Assembly: GCA_015680685.1 (NCBI GenBank)
Contig: MNCI01009589.1
Span: 1 to 60,059 of the forward strand
Direction of reading: 5' to 3'
Source: Gnetum montanum
Lineage: Eukaryota > Streptophyta > Gnetopsida > Gnetales > Gnetaceae
Length of the DNA stretch: 60,059 bases
Shown here: piece by piece, positions 32,962-45,018 of the stretch
How the letters are laid out: every line of letters starts with the position of its first letter
Numbering within the stretch: position 1 is the stretch's first letter
Program-made: the position numbers and the translations under genes
Notes under the pieces: model-generated
What the model saw: the letters and a program-made list of their open reading frames with translations, nothing else
What the model was told of the DNA's origin: nothing
Database searches by the model: none

Positions 32962-35900
32962 AAAATGATCCAAATATTTTTTTAAAACTAAGATTAAAAC
33001 CTTAAAATTATTTGTGATGTTTCTTTGGTTAAAACTTTGATAAAAATGGATTTCAAAGTTTAAAATTTTCTATTATAAAAAAATGATCTTTGATGGGTAG
33101 ATGTAACTAATTTTGGCACCAAATGCCCTTGAAAATTCCATTTTATGAAAGGAATGGGCAAGGCAAAGTTGTCCCCAATATTTGTACTATGGCCTTTGTC
33201 CATTTCTATATGTAGGAGTCCATTTCTTTCCTTTATAGAATGAAGATTTAGATGAATAAAGACTTCGATGATTTTATTAATGAAAAACAGTTTGATGATT
33301 TGATGAGTTTTAGAACTTTTTGAATTAAACAATTACTTTTCACTACATTCTCATCATTCTCAACAATGTTCATTAGTTTCATCACCTTAGATGTATTCCA
33401 AATAATCACTTGAAGTTAAATTAAAGATCAAAGTCAAATTTGATTTGTTGAAGTAAATTATTCGAATTTTTCTAAGTTTACCTTAACTCGTGGTTAGGTT
33501 GTGATGGAAAAAACATGATGTGTTGTCCCTTCCCATAACTCGTTGTGAAGATTTTTAGAAATTTAAATAGAACAAGACTTGTGGTTAGCTTATGGTTTGA
33601 ACAATTTTTGTTCAATCTTTGTCACAACTTGACTATAACTTGTGGTTCATAAAAAGAAACTAAAAACTAGATCACAACCTATGATGAGGTCATAGTTAGC
33701 TAAAATCTTTTTGTTTTTTTTTTTTGTTTTTGTTTTTTTTATTTTTTTGTGAAGAATTTTAAAAATTTGAAGTAGCTTTTGCACCTCCTTCTCATCAATA
33801 TCTATATGCATTTACAACCTTCTTTGGTTTTAGGGATTATCCTTTTTGTTTCTTAAACATTTGCCTTCATTTTTGCATGTTCATAGAAATTTTTAAGTTG
33901 GTGCAACATTGCTTCTAACTTTGTTTCTAAATTTACTACTAGTGCTACATCATTTACAAATCTTAAAGTCATTTTCATACATGATTCATGTTAATAGCAT
34001 AGCTTGTAGGTACTTGTTTAATTCACTCTTTTGATTCATCAATAAAAATGTTCCATAATGTTAAGGAAGTAAAATTGAATTTTTTTAATTAGGTCTAATA
34101 CCATATTAATTTGTTAAATAAGTTATATTTCAACAATCATTTCCATGTTGCTTGTATATCTCAATAGTCACCTATTACGAATTATGTATTCTAATGCTAA
34201 GATATAATATTTATTTTATCAAATATGTTATAACTCAATGAAGCTTGGTTAAAGCATTCAATTTTTTATTTACAATTTTAGGTTATAGCATTAGGTAGAT
34301 AGGTTGTCATAAAAATTCATTGTTAAATCTTTCACCTCTCTTAATGAGTTAGCCTATATTTATAGGATAAAGGCACCATCATGATGATGATGTTATAACT
34401 TAATGGTAAATTATTAATTTATTAAATGTGAGGTTACATGTTTGAACTTTACTTGTGACATGTACTTGCATTAAATATCTTGGATTATCTTTATTTGATT
34501 TATATAATATTGATTATTATTAAAAATTAAAATTGATTTTTTTATTACATCCATATGAAAACTTAGGAATAGTTCCTATGTATCTTAACATAATTTATTC
34601 AAAACAAAGTTGATCTTGTAAGTTTCTTACTTTACTTGATTATAAAGCATTGTGGATGTTGTATATCTTAAATGTATTTGTCTAGTTTTAATTTTAACAA
34701 TTTTAATCATTTTATTAACAAGCTATAACCAATTGCTTATTAGAGAAGGAAAAAAATTATCATTTATAACATGATTATGGGCTAAGTAGAAGGAAGAGAA
34801 ATTGAGATATTCTCCTACATATTTGTGAGTTCATTTCATTAAAGAAGATTACTACAAAAAGGCTTACAAAAACAAGGCATGGGCTAGTCATGACAAAGTT
34901 ACATGAGTGAGGAAACGTAGAGTATAAACATGAATGAATTAGTTGCATTAAAATTTATAAAAAAAGGAATTCATACTCAAAAGATGTATTAAAAGAAAAT
35001 TTATCAAGATTGTTATCTGCACATGGAAATTGATTAATGGTAAAAGCTTTGACATGAAACCCTATGTCACAAGTTTCATTCTAATAGGTAAACTCCAATA
35101 ATGGATTAAAGAAAAATTTTGCAAAGGAAATTTTAAAACTACTCTATCTAATAGATCAAGAGGACCTGAGTATATGTACATAGAAATTCAATTTCAGTTT
35201 AAATAAAACTTAATACCTTATAATGTATCATAATTATTAATTACTAATCAATCTCAAATTGGGTTACTTTAGAAAAAGCTTGAAAATAGCCAAAAAAGCC
35301 TCAAAATTCTAGCTGAAATATTCTTGTATTCTTCAACTTTCAAAGTTGGAAAAATGTCATCAAAAGAAGAATTTACCAAGGCATATGGTACCTTGAGAAA
35401 ACAAAATTACAAGGTAGAAAAGAATCTTTAACAGATGTCTAGCTAACTTGAGAATGCTCCATGCAATAAAAAGGGCTATAAATATATTTTTTAAACCATG
35501 GGAAACATTAGATGTGTTTAAATAGATTTTTGTTATTAGTCATAATGTGTATATGCAGGATTTGAATTTAGAACATGATGTAAAGGCTTTCCAATGGAAG
35601 ACCAAAGCTAAAAGAATTTGTATGTAAGGATAGGATTGTGAACTTAAAGTTATTTACTAATAAATCTATATTTTAAAATTTTAAATTTTAATGTTAATAT
35701 CAAATTAAGTCTGAAGCAAAATAGTTTCTTTGGCCAAATACATTTGTATGTATAAGAACTATATGGCTAGGTTAAACTTTGTTACTATTCAAATGTGGAC
35801 TATAAGAAAGTCTAAAATCATTTTCCATCAATGAAATTAAGATATCATGACATATTTAGATGAGAAAAACGCTACAATGACATTAAAAATATGACAAAAT

Positions 35901-37203
35901 GTAGTATGGTTTTAAATAAGATAATGATTTAAGTTAAGCAAACATTCTCTTAGTGGTTTGAAAATTTTTCAAGTATAGATGAGCTTAGGATTGACTTCAC
36001 GAGATGTTAGTGGTACCCACTACGACGTTTTTAAGAGTTGTAATGACCATATGGAAGAAAATAATCACAATTATACATAAATTTACACACAATAGTTATT
36101 GCAGTATCAATCAACTTGATATGTATGTGCAAAGATGATAGAAATGTAAATTAAACTAATTTGCAATAATCGATCTAGATAATTACTCAAGCTATAAGCA
36201 AGTTGATTAGAAATGCAAATCTTCCATGATTTTTGTTCATTTAAAAATTTCTTAATCTAGTATGCTACCATGTAATAAGTATAAGAAGCTAGCCTATATA
36301 ATTTAAAAGTATAATTATTTAATAAGAACATATAAATCCCTTTCTCCTTAGCAAATCATTAATTAACTAAACCTATGACACTTAGTGCATGCATAGTGGC
36401 TAAATTGGGTACATGCTTTATACAAATTTGGAATATTAACATTTTAATTTATTTTAGTAATAGGAAAAATCATTCATTTACATTTAAAAGTTTTTAAAAG
36501 ATTTAGATTTTAATGGGAATAAGATGACTGTTCATTTATGTTTATCTATAAAAGAAATTTGGGAACCTTATTACTATTATTTTATCATACAAATCATTTT
36601 TCCTTGAATAATGCATGTCCTTTTCCAAATCCAATAAAACATATGCTTCTTGGACTTTTTATTTAAACATATGCAAAACCTTAAAATATTTATCAATTTA
36701 GAAGTAAGCCATTTGAATCAAAATAAAAAAAGAAAAAAGGATTAAAGAAAAATTTAAGCTTAATAATTTTGAAGTGGAATTTAGAAACATTATAGCTAAG
36801 CTTCTCAATAGTCAACAAAGACAAACTCTAATAAGTTACCTATATGATGATATAAATGAGTGATATTGCAAATTCCTTAATTCCATTGAAACTAAAACTA
36901 AATTGTTACTTATATCCACTAAGGCCCTTGTGGATTTGTTGGAACACACTAGTATTAGAACTCCTTTAGTAATTTTTTTTGTCCATAACTTATATTTTAC
37001 TACCAAATTAAACATGTAACATGGGTTTTCCGTGCTAAGAATATAACATGGATGATGAGATATACATTGATGTTGACTTGTAGTAGTATATAATGATAAT
37101 AATGAACATAAAGGTTGGAAGTAGTATATCACATAGTGAATATGAGATAAATATTTTGAAACAATAATATTCATTATCATCATAATTTTTTCTCCATGAA
37201 CAA
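32962..37203. other. AT-rich intergenic DNA with decayed repeats
   Basis: No gene is seen. A phrase near aacttgtggttaggttgtg recurs in degenerate form at 33,485-33,690. Poly-T-rich DNA lies at 33,710-33,750. tRNA-like stretches near 34,392-34,455 (aacttaatggtaaa ... atgtttgaac) and 35,030-35,085 (ttaatggtaaaagc ... aagtttcattc) look like further decayed SINEs. Confidence 0.45.
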
Positions 37204-37358
37204 TGAGGTGTTAGCCTAGTGTTAAGACACTTGATTTGGAAGCTCCATGTCATAGGTTTGATTCTCACGGGCAATGGTAAGTTATATACAATTCTAATTA
37301 GACTATATATCTTGGAGTATACCTATGTTTCACTTATTTTGAGTTCCAACAACCCCCT
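37204..37358 (+). mobile_element. SINE-1 copy
   Basis: One of the clearer copies: A-box-like ttagcctagtgttaag near 37,211, B-box-like ggtttgattct at 37,255-37,265, the body ctaattagactatatatc and the 3' end gagttccaacaaccccctta. Other copies: 32,247; 40,238 (3' half); 42,822; 46,271. Confidence 0.75.
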
Positions 37359-37605
37359 TAATTTTTTTATTCATTTAACTTGTGAATTATTTTGTAAGAT
37401 ATGGCTTGACAATGATTTTTATGGCTTTTGTCTACTCCATGTTAACATTTATATTTTGTAGTGTTTGTATGTAGCATGTGAAGTTGAACATTATAATTCA
37501 TGGTTATAGATTGATTACTTTAATAAATAATTCAAGACTTATAATGACATGCACTGTATTTTGTTTCTATTAATGTTGTTTTTAAAGGGAAGTGAGGTAC
37601 TGGAA
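37359..37605. other. AT-rich spacer
   Basis: No coding or RNA gene signal. Confidence 0.5.
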
Positions 37606-37765
37606 GTCAAAATAATTTGACTATAGATATACTAGAAAATATATAGCTAACATGATACATTATAAGAATTATAGAGGAATGCAACAATGTTAGTGTGACT
37701 CAAACTAACAAGCTCTTGTGTAAGAAGATAATTAGCTAACCATTTTGAGCCACTTATAACTAACA
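37606..37765 (-). mobile_element. SINE-3 copy
   Basis: It runs from gtcaaaataatttgactatag to gataattagctaaccatt on the plus strand. Read on the minus strand it begins with an A-box-like ggttagctaattatc, has a B-box-like agtttgagtc and ends with the conserved ctatagtcaaattattttga tail. The same family forms the inverted pair at 42,047-42,396. Confidence 0.65.
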
Positions 37766-38840
37766 ATATTGATGTTATTGATTGGTCATGGTCATCATTA
37801 TCCCAACCTTTTTCCAAGTTCTCTTCTTATTAATTGATTATTTAATTATTAATTTACACTGTATCATTTAGACACTAGATGCATCAATGGATAACTTTAA
37901 TTCCTTACCACCATTGCATTACAACCCAAAATTTATGAGTTTTCGTAAATTCTCTTTTCTATTAAAATTTATCTTAACATTGCGGATTGTCTCTACCATT
38001 TATTATTAGGTACATTTATTATAACTCAATGATATATTTCTTTTATATTATTTATATATCTAGTATTTTTTTTTCTTAGTGATCATTGTGAGCAATATAA
38101 TTTGTCTTCTTTAAAAGATTAAAGTTTTCTTTTAGATAATATCCTTAATTATTGAAAGGAGAAACATCTTAGTTTTTCCTTCATGTTTATTCTTAATTAC
38201 ATATAAGTTTTATTCTATTTAAGTTTTTAAAGGTTAATAGTACATCAAAGTCTTTCAATTTTAACTAGAGTGATTATTATAGAAAATTTAATTTATATAT
38301 ATCATTAATTGGTTAATGCATTTCCTATGTACCATTTATGTATTTAATAGTATTTCTTTTTTCAAACTCAGTGAAAATACCTTTTTGTGTGTTTTCATCA
38401 ACATAAATAAAAATGTTTAAATGAAATGAAAAATTTTACCTAATGATATTTTGGAACTTTGTTTAGGAATAATCATAATCTTAATTTTCTAAGTTGATGG
38501 CATGATTATGCACTTCAATGTGACTGTGGTTTTTGCAAACTATATACTTTTAAATGCATGAGCTTATTAGTTACAATGTAAAGGCAAAATAATTTATTAT
38601 AATTTTGTCAATTTCATTATTTGATCTAGTAAGTTTTTTAACATTATCTTCAGTACCTTTAAATTTTGAAAAAATTTAGATTATTTACACATTCTTGTAT
38701 GATATTTTATGTAGTTGTCATTTTCTACTTGCTATTAGAGACATTATAGCCATAGCCTACAACCTTTTTATACTTATTGAAATATAGTTAAGAAAAGATC
38801 CTATGCCAATACTTTAAATTACAATAAACAAATTAAAGAA
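37766..38840. other. AT-rich spacer
   Basis: Very AT-rich, with no recognised gene or family. Confidence 0.5.
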
Positions 38841-39905
38841 TCATAGTATTTGCTTTGTGGGTTATTTATTTCTTTAAATCACAAATATCAACCAAAATCT
38901 CTCTCTTTCACATCTAAATTTATATTTTCACTTTCATACAATTTCCATTATTATATTTTTAAAAAATTTAATTGAAAAATTCACCAACATAAGGAAAACT
39001 ATTTAAATTATTTAATTTATTAATTACATTCTAACTCAATTAGTAGCATATGTTAATTATGTTGTAGTGTAGTTGGTAGTTTACTTTAGAAGTTATAGGT
39101 TGTGAGTTCAAGCTCTTTATGTGATAAGAATAACATAGTTCTTAATATAAATGGAATAAAATGAATTGCTTTTAATAAATCCATTAAAAGTGTTCATTTT
39201 TTGTATTTTCTTTGTGGTTCCTTTATTTCTTTAAATTGTAAATATCAACAAAAATATCTCTCTTTCACATATAAATTTACAATTTCACTTTCATACATTT
39301 TTCATTATAATATTTTTTTAAAAAAATTAAAAATTCACCAACATAAGAAAAACTATTAAGAATATTTCACTTTGTTAATTACATTCTAACTCAATTGGTA
39401 GCATATGTTAATTGTGTTGTAGTGTAGTTGGTATTTTACTTCAAAAGTTTTAGGTTGCAAGTTCAAGCCCTTTATGTAATAAGAATAACATAGTTTGAAA
39501 TATATATAGAATAAATTGAATTGCTTGTAATAAATCCATGGAAGGTGTTCATTTTCAGTATTTTCTTTGTGGTTTCTTTATTTCTTTAAATTACAAATAT
39601 CAACCAAAATATCTCTCTTTCACATGTAAATTTACATTTTCACTTTCATTTGATTTTCTTTATTATATGTTTAAAAAATTTTATTGAAAAATTCACCAAC
39701 ATCAAAAACTATTAAGAATATTTTACTTTATTAATTACACTCTAATTCAATTTGTAGCATGTGTTAATTGTGTAGTACTATAGTTAGTAATTCATTTCAA
39801 AGTTTTCAATTGCGAGTTCAAGACCTTTGTGTAAGAAGAATAATATATTTTTAATATATATAGAATAAATTAAATTTCTTGCAATAAATCCACAAAAGGT
39901 GTTCA
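38841..39905 (+). repeat. Three tandem ~355 bp units with tRNA-like promoter
   Basis: Units begin near 38,841, 39,191 and 39,546 with the phrase tattttctttgtggttcctt. Each contains caccaacata, a first A-box-like ctcaattggtagca, then tagtgtagttggta followed by agttcaagccc, and closes with aataaatccat...gtgttcatttt. The pair tagtgtagttgg / gttcaagcc fits the pol III A and B boxes at roughly tRNA spacing. Units differ by scattered substitutions and small indels. The last unit has the most altered promoter. Confidence 0.75.
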
Positions 39906-40237
39906 TTTTCAACAATTATGTTTTATATAATGCCTATGCGTATTATGTATGAGAGTTGAAGCTATACATGAAGTTGTATTGAGAGTGTAGGAAAGGACAT
40001 CCATAGGGTTTCAAAAGAGAATACATATATTTAAAAGAAAACATGGTGGTGGAGTGAAAAAACATAATGAAAAATTCAAGATAAGATGTATTCAAAGAGT
40101 GATAACAAATTAGAAGATAGGAAGATTTTGAAAGACATAAGATGAGAAAGCACGTGGTGAAGAATATAGTATGCAAAGCTAAACTTAATGCTTTTGATTA
40201 TTTTTATGAAAGGCTAGGAACTAAAGAGGGTAAGAAG
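39906..40237. other. AT-rich spacer
   Basis: No recognised feature. The minus-strand frame 39,943-40,176 has no known relative. Confidence 0.4.
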
Positions 40238-40340
40238 TTAATTTTGGTAGGCAATGCTAGGTTATAAAGTTCTAATTGGACTATACATCTTGGGGTGTAC
40301 CCATATTACAATTATTTTAGGGTTTCAAGATCCTCCTAAT
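40238..40340 (+). mobile_element. SINE-1 3' half
   Basis: Matches other SINE-1 copies from attttggtaggcaatgctagg to ggtttcaagatcctcctaat. The tRNA-like head is missing. Confidence 0.6.
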
Positions 40341-41159
40341 TTACAAGCTAGACAAGACTTAGAACATGAGGTGTAAAGTTTTTAACCATAGTAGATACAT
40401 CAAGTATGATGAAAGAATTCTGTTCTAAGATAAGGATATCTTAAAGCAATGGGAAATCTATTTTTATGGGCTACCTAACAAAGAATTTAATATACCAATG
40501 ACTAACTATATAGGTGGCTTTTAAAGTGAAGAAAGTTGTTATAAAGATGAAGAATGGTAAAGTGGTAAGGTTTAATGGTATCTTTATGGAGGTATGGAAG
40601 TTTATAAAAAAAAAAATATAAAGATCACTCAATTCATAAATTTATTTAACAATCTTAGAGAAGGAGAAAATATCATATGATTAGAGGAGAAAAACTATGC
40701 TACCCATTTACAAGAACAAGGGAGACATTCAAACCATGGGAACTATAGATGGCTCAAGTTTATGAGCCACACCATGAAGTTATGGTAAAGGGTTATAGAA
40801 TAATGCTTAAGGCAAAAATATATTATTTCTTAGAATCAATTTGATTTTATGCTTGGAAGATAACTATAGATGACATCTTCTTGCTACAATAATTGATGAA
40901 GAAATTTAGGTATATGAAGAAGAATTTGCATATTATTTTCATTGACATGAAGAAAGTTTATGATAAAGTTACTCAAGATATTATTTGATGGGTGTTAAAG
41001 AGAAATGATATTCCTATTCTGTATATAGAAATTATTAAAGATATGTATGATAGAGAAACAACTAGAGTTTGCACTATATAGAGAGAGACTCCAAACTTTC
41101 CTGTGAAGGTAGGACTTTGCTAACAATCTACTTTAAGCCCTTATTTATTTTTTGTTATC

Positions 41160-41177
41160 ATGGATGTGCTAACTAAA
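41160..41177 (+). repeat. Left target duplication of nested SINE-2
   Basis: atggatgtgctaactaaa, repeated with one mismatch at 41,345-41,362 (atggatgagctaactaaa). The LINE reading MDVLTK occurs on both sides. Confidence 0.85.
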
Positions 41178-41344
41178 AAGGACCGTCATTTGGAGTGAAG
41201 ATAAGATGCTTGTTTCTTAAGTTAGAAGACATGGTTAAGCTAAGTGCAGCTACTTAAAGAGATTAGGCTTTTTCTCTTTCAACAACTCTTTTGGAATCCT
41301 ACTTAGTGGAATGAGTATTAAGGCTTTATGTAATGATCCTTTTT
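41178..41344 (+). mobile_element. SINE-2 copy nested in the LINE
   Basis: About 167 bp: gataagatgcttgtttcttaa...gaagacatggttaagctaa...gagattaggctttttctc...gatccttttt. It is homologous to 43,539-43,690, 48,787-48,900 and 56,404-56,578. The flanking 18 bp target duplication shows retroposition into the LINE. Confidence 0.82.
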
Positions 41345-42046
41345 ATGGATGAGCTAACTAAAGATATTTAATATAATATCCCTTGATGGATAATCTTTGC
41401 TGATGATATTATTTTGGTAATTAAATCTAAGGATGTCTTAATTGCAAAAATGAAGACATGGAGAAACACCATAAAATGAAAGAGTTTGAGGATTAGGAAA
41501 AGTAAAACAAAATATATGGAATGCACATTTAGTGGAAAAGTGAGTAATGAAGACATGAAGATTAAAATTCAAAATTAAGAATTTACTTAATGTAAGCAAT
41601 TCAAATACTTAGGCTCACTTGTTTAAATAGATGGAGAGTTTAACAATGATGTGAGGAAGAAAATTGAAGTAAGATGAAAGAAATGGTGAGAAGCTATTGG
41701 TATGCTTTATGATATCTTTGCTAGATTGAAGGATAAGTTTTATAGAATGACTATTAGACCTATGATCCTTTATGATGTGAAATGTTGGCCATTTACAAAG
41801 CATTAGGTCTAACATGTGCATGTTGTAGAAATGCATATGCTAAGGTGGATATTGAGTATAACTAGGAAAGATCGAATCAATACCTCTTTTATGAGAAGAA
41901 TTTTGGAATTCTAAAAAAGAAAAGTTCTTTTAAATCATTTGATTATGTGCTAAGAAATTAGAGAATACTCTTATTAGAAGAGGTTGTTTTATTATAGTTG
42001 AGGGAAGCCAACAAAGAGGTAGACCATTGAAAGGTTGTGGGGTTGT

Positions 42047-42195
42047 TAAAATCCAAAATAATTTGACTATAGATACATTTGAAGACATATAGCTAAAAGG
42101 ATACATTAGAAGAAATACAAAGAAATGTAACACTGCCTCAAGTGTGCCTTGAATTAACAACCTCTTGCCTAATAAGATAATGAGCTAACCACTTA
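42047..42195 (-). mobile_element. SINE-3, left member of inverted pair
   Basis: The plus strand runs ttaaaatccaaaataatt...ctcaagtgtgccttgaatta...aatgagctaaccactta. On the minus strand this gives the tRNA-like head (tggttagctcattatc, then aattcaaggc) and the ctatagtcaaattattttgg tail. Confidence 0.75.
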
Positions 42196-42234
42196 AGCCT
42201 TGTATCACTACTAGTAGACCATTAAGAAGTGTTG

Positions 42235-42396
42235 TAAGTGGTTAGCTCATTATTTGATAAGGATTTGTAGGAAGGAGATTGCTAGTTTAGGTCATACTTG
42301 AGGCATTGTTATATTTTGCTATAAATTTTCTACTATATCATGTTCACTATATGTTTTGGGATGTGCATTCAATCAAATTATTTTGGGTTTTGACAC
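42235..42396 (+). mobile_element. SINE-3, right member of inverted pair
   Basis: agtggttagctcattatttg...aggtcatacttgaggcattg...aatcaaattattttgggttt. It is the reverse-complement counterpart of the left member, separated from it by about 40 bases. The transcript of this region could fold into a long imperfect hairpin. Confidence 0.75.
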
Positions 42397-42617
42397 TTCA
42401 AAAAAGAGGTAGATCAAAACATGCATGGTTTGTTAGCTAAAATAAAGACATCCAAGATTTTGGTATTAATGCTTATTATTCTCTTAATAGAAATTAATGA
42501 CATAAAAGAATTCATATAGTCGATGCCATGTACTTGGGATAAGGCTAGGATTATGATAATGTGTGTTCATGTATGGATACTATATTTATCAACTACCATC
42601 AAAATGTGTTATATGTA

Positions 42618-42633
42618 ATATATATATATATAT
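42618..42633. repeat. (TA)n microsatellite
   Basis: A short TA run soon after the end of LINE similarity. It may be the LINE's 3' tail or an independent microsatellite. Confidence 0.8.
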
Positions 42634-42821
42634 CTATGTATTACATATGTGGAAAAATTAATAAAGTCATCATTCTATTTGTGAGTTATTCTTCTCTTAG
42701 AACACAAACTCCATTGGTCTAAAGCTAGGAAATTAACATATTTTTTCACAATTAAAAGTAGTTTATGAGACACATTTACATTTAAAATATGTGTATGCTA
42801 ATGATAAAGTATCTTAATTAA

Positions 42822-43015
42822 CAATGAGCTTAGCCTAGTAGTAAAACTCTTGATTTAGTAACTCCAAGTTATGAGTTTGATTTTGGTAGGCAATCCTAGG
42901 TTATAAAGTTCTAATTTGACTATATAAAAATTATAGAGGAATATAATGATGTAACTTAAACTAGAAACTTCTTGCCTATGAATGCTTGTAAGATAATAAA
43001 GCACTGTCATATCTA
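42822..43015 (+). mobile_element. SINE-1 head joined to SINE-3-like segment
   Basis: From 42,822 to 42,926 the sequence is SINE-1 (gcttagcctagtagtaaaac ... ttctaatttgactatata). It then passes directly into attatagaggaatataatgatg...cttgcctatgaatgcttg, which matches part of SINE-3 in minus orientation (compare 37,670-37,730). Either a chimera or adjacent insertions. Confidence 0.5.
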
Positions 43016-43538
43016 TTTTGTTACTACTAAAGTTCAAGAAAAAATATTTTACTAGCCATATGTACTATAAGAATAAGTGGCTTCCTTTTGGTTTTGAAAA
43101 CCTATATAACTCTCTGAAGCATGGGTATAATAATGTTTTTGTTCTAGTTTGGACTCATAACTACTTGTTTCATGTACCAAGACAACGAATATATTTGTAG
43201 TTGAGTTATATCTTCATTGGTGTATTTAAGTTATTTTTGTATGCTTTGTGCATGAAAATATTAGGAACTCATCAATGATATGCTTGAAAGCTTAAGCAAA
43301 TGCTAACAATGATATTATTTTAAAGCATATGACCAATATAATACTTTGGTAGAACTTAAGCTTGATAACTTGTTACATATAACACAAAAAGCTTACCAAT
43401 TAGGCTATGCTCTTGTTGGTAGCATTTGTATGATGGTTATACAACTTAATAATGCTTATATATATGTCTTAGGCAAGGATGGAACCCATGGAAAGAAGCT
43501 ACACCAATAATTTTAATTAATCTAAGTAAAATTTGGAA
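43016..43538. other. AT-rich spacer
   Basis: No supported feature. The 60-codon frame at 43,018-43,200 has no known relative. Confidence 0.4.
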
Positions 43539-43690
43539 AGATGGTAAGGTGTTCATTTCTCAAGTTGAAGACCTGGGTTTAAGCCTAGGCATAGCCACCT
43601 GAAGAGGTTAGGCTTTTACTCATCTACCAACCCTCCTAGGACCTTGCTTAACAGGATGAGCACTGTGGCTTTGAGTGATGATCTTTTAAG
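43539..43690 (+). mobile_element. SINE-2 copy (best preserved)
   Basis: gatggtaaggtgttcatttc, then tcaagttgaagacctgggtt, B-box-like gggtttaagcctagg, then cacctgaagaggttaggctt...gtgatgatcttttaa. The head suggests a pol III promoter. Used as reference for the other copies. Confidence 0.72.
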
Positions 43691-44540
43691 CTAAGATTTA
43701 TATTAGTTGATGATAAAAGCACAATTGTAATAGTATGTTTGTTACATTACTTGTAAGATTTTAATAACAAATGGTAAATAAACATCTTTTTAAAATAATA
43801 TAAATTGCATCAAAAAGTATGCATCAGTATATGACTATAACTTGTCCATGTTGTTAACTCCATGGAATCCATTTTAGGAAAGTAGCTTAGTAATTATGAG
43901 ATCCACCTTTGTAAAGGGAGATTGGAGGTTGGATATGTACCTCCACTTATAAATGTGGTAGCAATGGAGTAATTGTATATACCCATGCCAAAAGGGAAGA
44001 GCATACAAACTTTCTTAGTATACCTTTATTGCTAGTGCCATCGCATGTGTATACTCATGCTCATGGCATTGAAAATGTATGTAATATAGAAAAAATTGTG
44101 GAAAAAATTTCTAACTCTTTGTATAGAAAGCAAAAATTGAAAAACTAAAATACTAGAGATTTGGAAGGTCCAAACTTGCACTCACAACCTCTATTTTATT
44201 ATTTCAAGTCCAAACCACTTTTGCTTACCTTGGCTATGACCAAACTCATTTTTTTACATTATTTAAATATGTGTTCTTGCTAGTGGGTTGGTGAGACCCA
44301 GGAACACATAAACATGATAGATTAAGGCCATTAAATATGCATGCGCTTGCAGCATTGCATTAAATATGTACTAAGCAAGTTTTTATGCTATTCCTCCCAA
44401 GAGAACTACAGATTCATGGTTTAGTGTTTAAGGTAGGCTTGGAATTTGATGGGTATGTTAATTTTTTAGATAAAAAACTTATGAATTTAGTATATATATA
44501 TATACATGGAAAATATATGATTTAAATCTGCAAGACGTAT
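43691..44540. other. AT-rich spacer before the gene-like island
   Basis: No gene is seen. A short TA run lies at about 44,493-44,505. Confidence 0.4.
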
Positions 44541-44623
44541 ATGTCCAGGTTGGGAAATTCTGAAATTCCAGCCCTGGTTCAGGGTCATCCACTCTCTGCC
44601 CTAAACCTACACATTCCCAAAGT

Positions 44624-44679
44624 GCCCATGGAGGTAGAGACATGGTCGTGTGCCCATGGAGGTAGAGACATGGTCGTGT
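44624..44679. repeat. Exact 28 bp tandem duplication
   Basis: Two identical copies of a 28-base unit starting gcccatggaggtagagac. Because 28 is not a multiple of three, the frame shifts between copies, arguing against coding use. Confidence 0.9.
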
Positions 44680-44983
44680 GCAGAGATGATGAATTCAAGC
44701 AACTTGTTCCCATGGAAAAGTTCAGGGTGCTCTCGAAATTCTGAACCTAGCCGGGCCATTCTCAATTGTAGCATCCAATGGAGATTCTCTTTTTAAAGGT
44801 TTCATGAAAGCATATACAATGAAAATACATTAAGAAAGAAAAGGAGCAGAATACCATGAAGGAAGCAAGAATGATAGACATGGCCAGGCCAGACAAAACT
44901 CACTGTACATGGTTGAGATTGAGCAAATTCTGGCATTTTCAATGCACCGAAAATCTGCATGAAATACAGAGCCGAACAAGGAA

Positions 44984-45018
44984 GCAACAGCAGCAGAAAC
45001 AGCAGCAGCAGCAGAAGA
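44984..45018. repeat. CAG-rich run
   Basis: Interrupted (CAG)n with AAA/GAA interruptions. It is the first of about eight such runs in the island. Confidence 0.85.

Larger units (their letters stand above)
40524..42560 (+). pseudogene. RTE-clade LINE reverse transcriptase (degenerate, twice interrupted)
   Basis: Plus-strand remnants of the RT follow the order known for plant RTE-type LINEs: MKNGKVVRFNGI and EVWKF near 40,545-40,600; NYRWLKFMSHTMKLW near 40,745-40,785; NQFDFMLGR near 40,840; IDMKKVYDKV near 40,945-40,970; MDVLTK near 41,160; FADDIILV near 41,397-41,420 (catalytic FADD intact); KSKTKYMECTFSG near 41,500; FKYLGSLV near 41,610; MLRWILSITRKDRI near 41,840-41,880; RGRP near 42,015; and NKDIQDFGINAYY with RIHIVDA near 42,445-42,530. 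The frame has many stops and shifts. A SINE-2 interrupts it at 41,178 and a SINE-3 pair at 42,047. Confidence 0.85.

Noticed and set aside
44541-44744. 67-codon open frame at the island edge
   Set aside because: The exact 28 bp duplication inside it shifts the frame, so coding constraint is unlikely.
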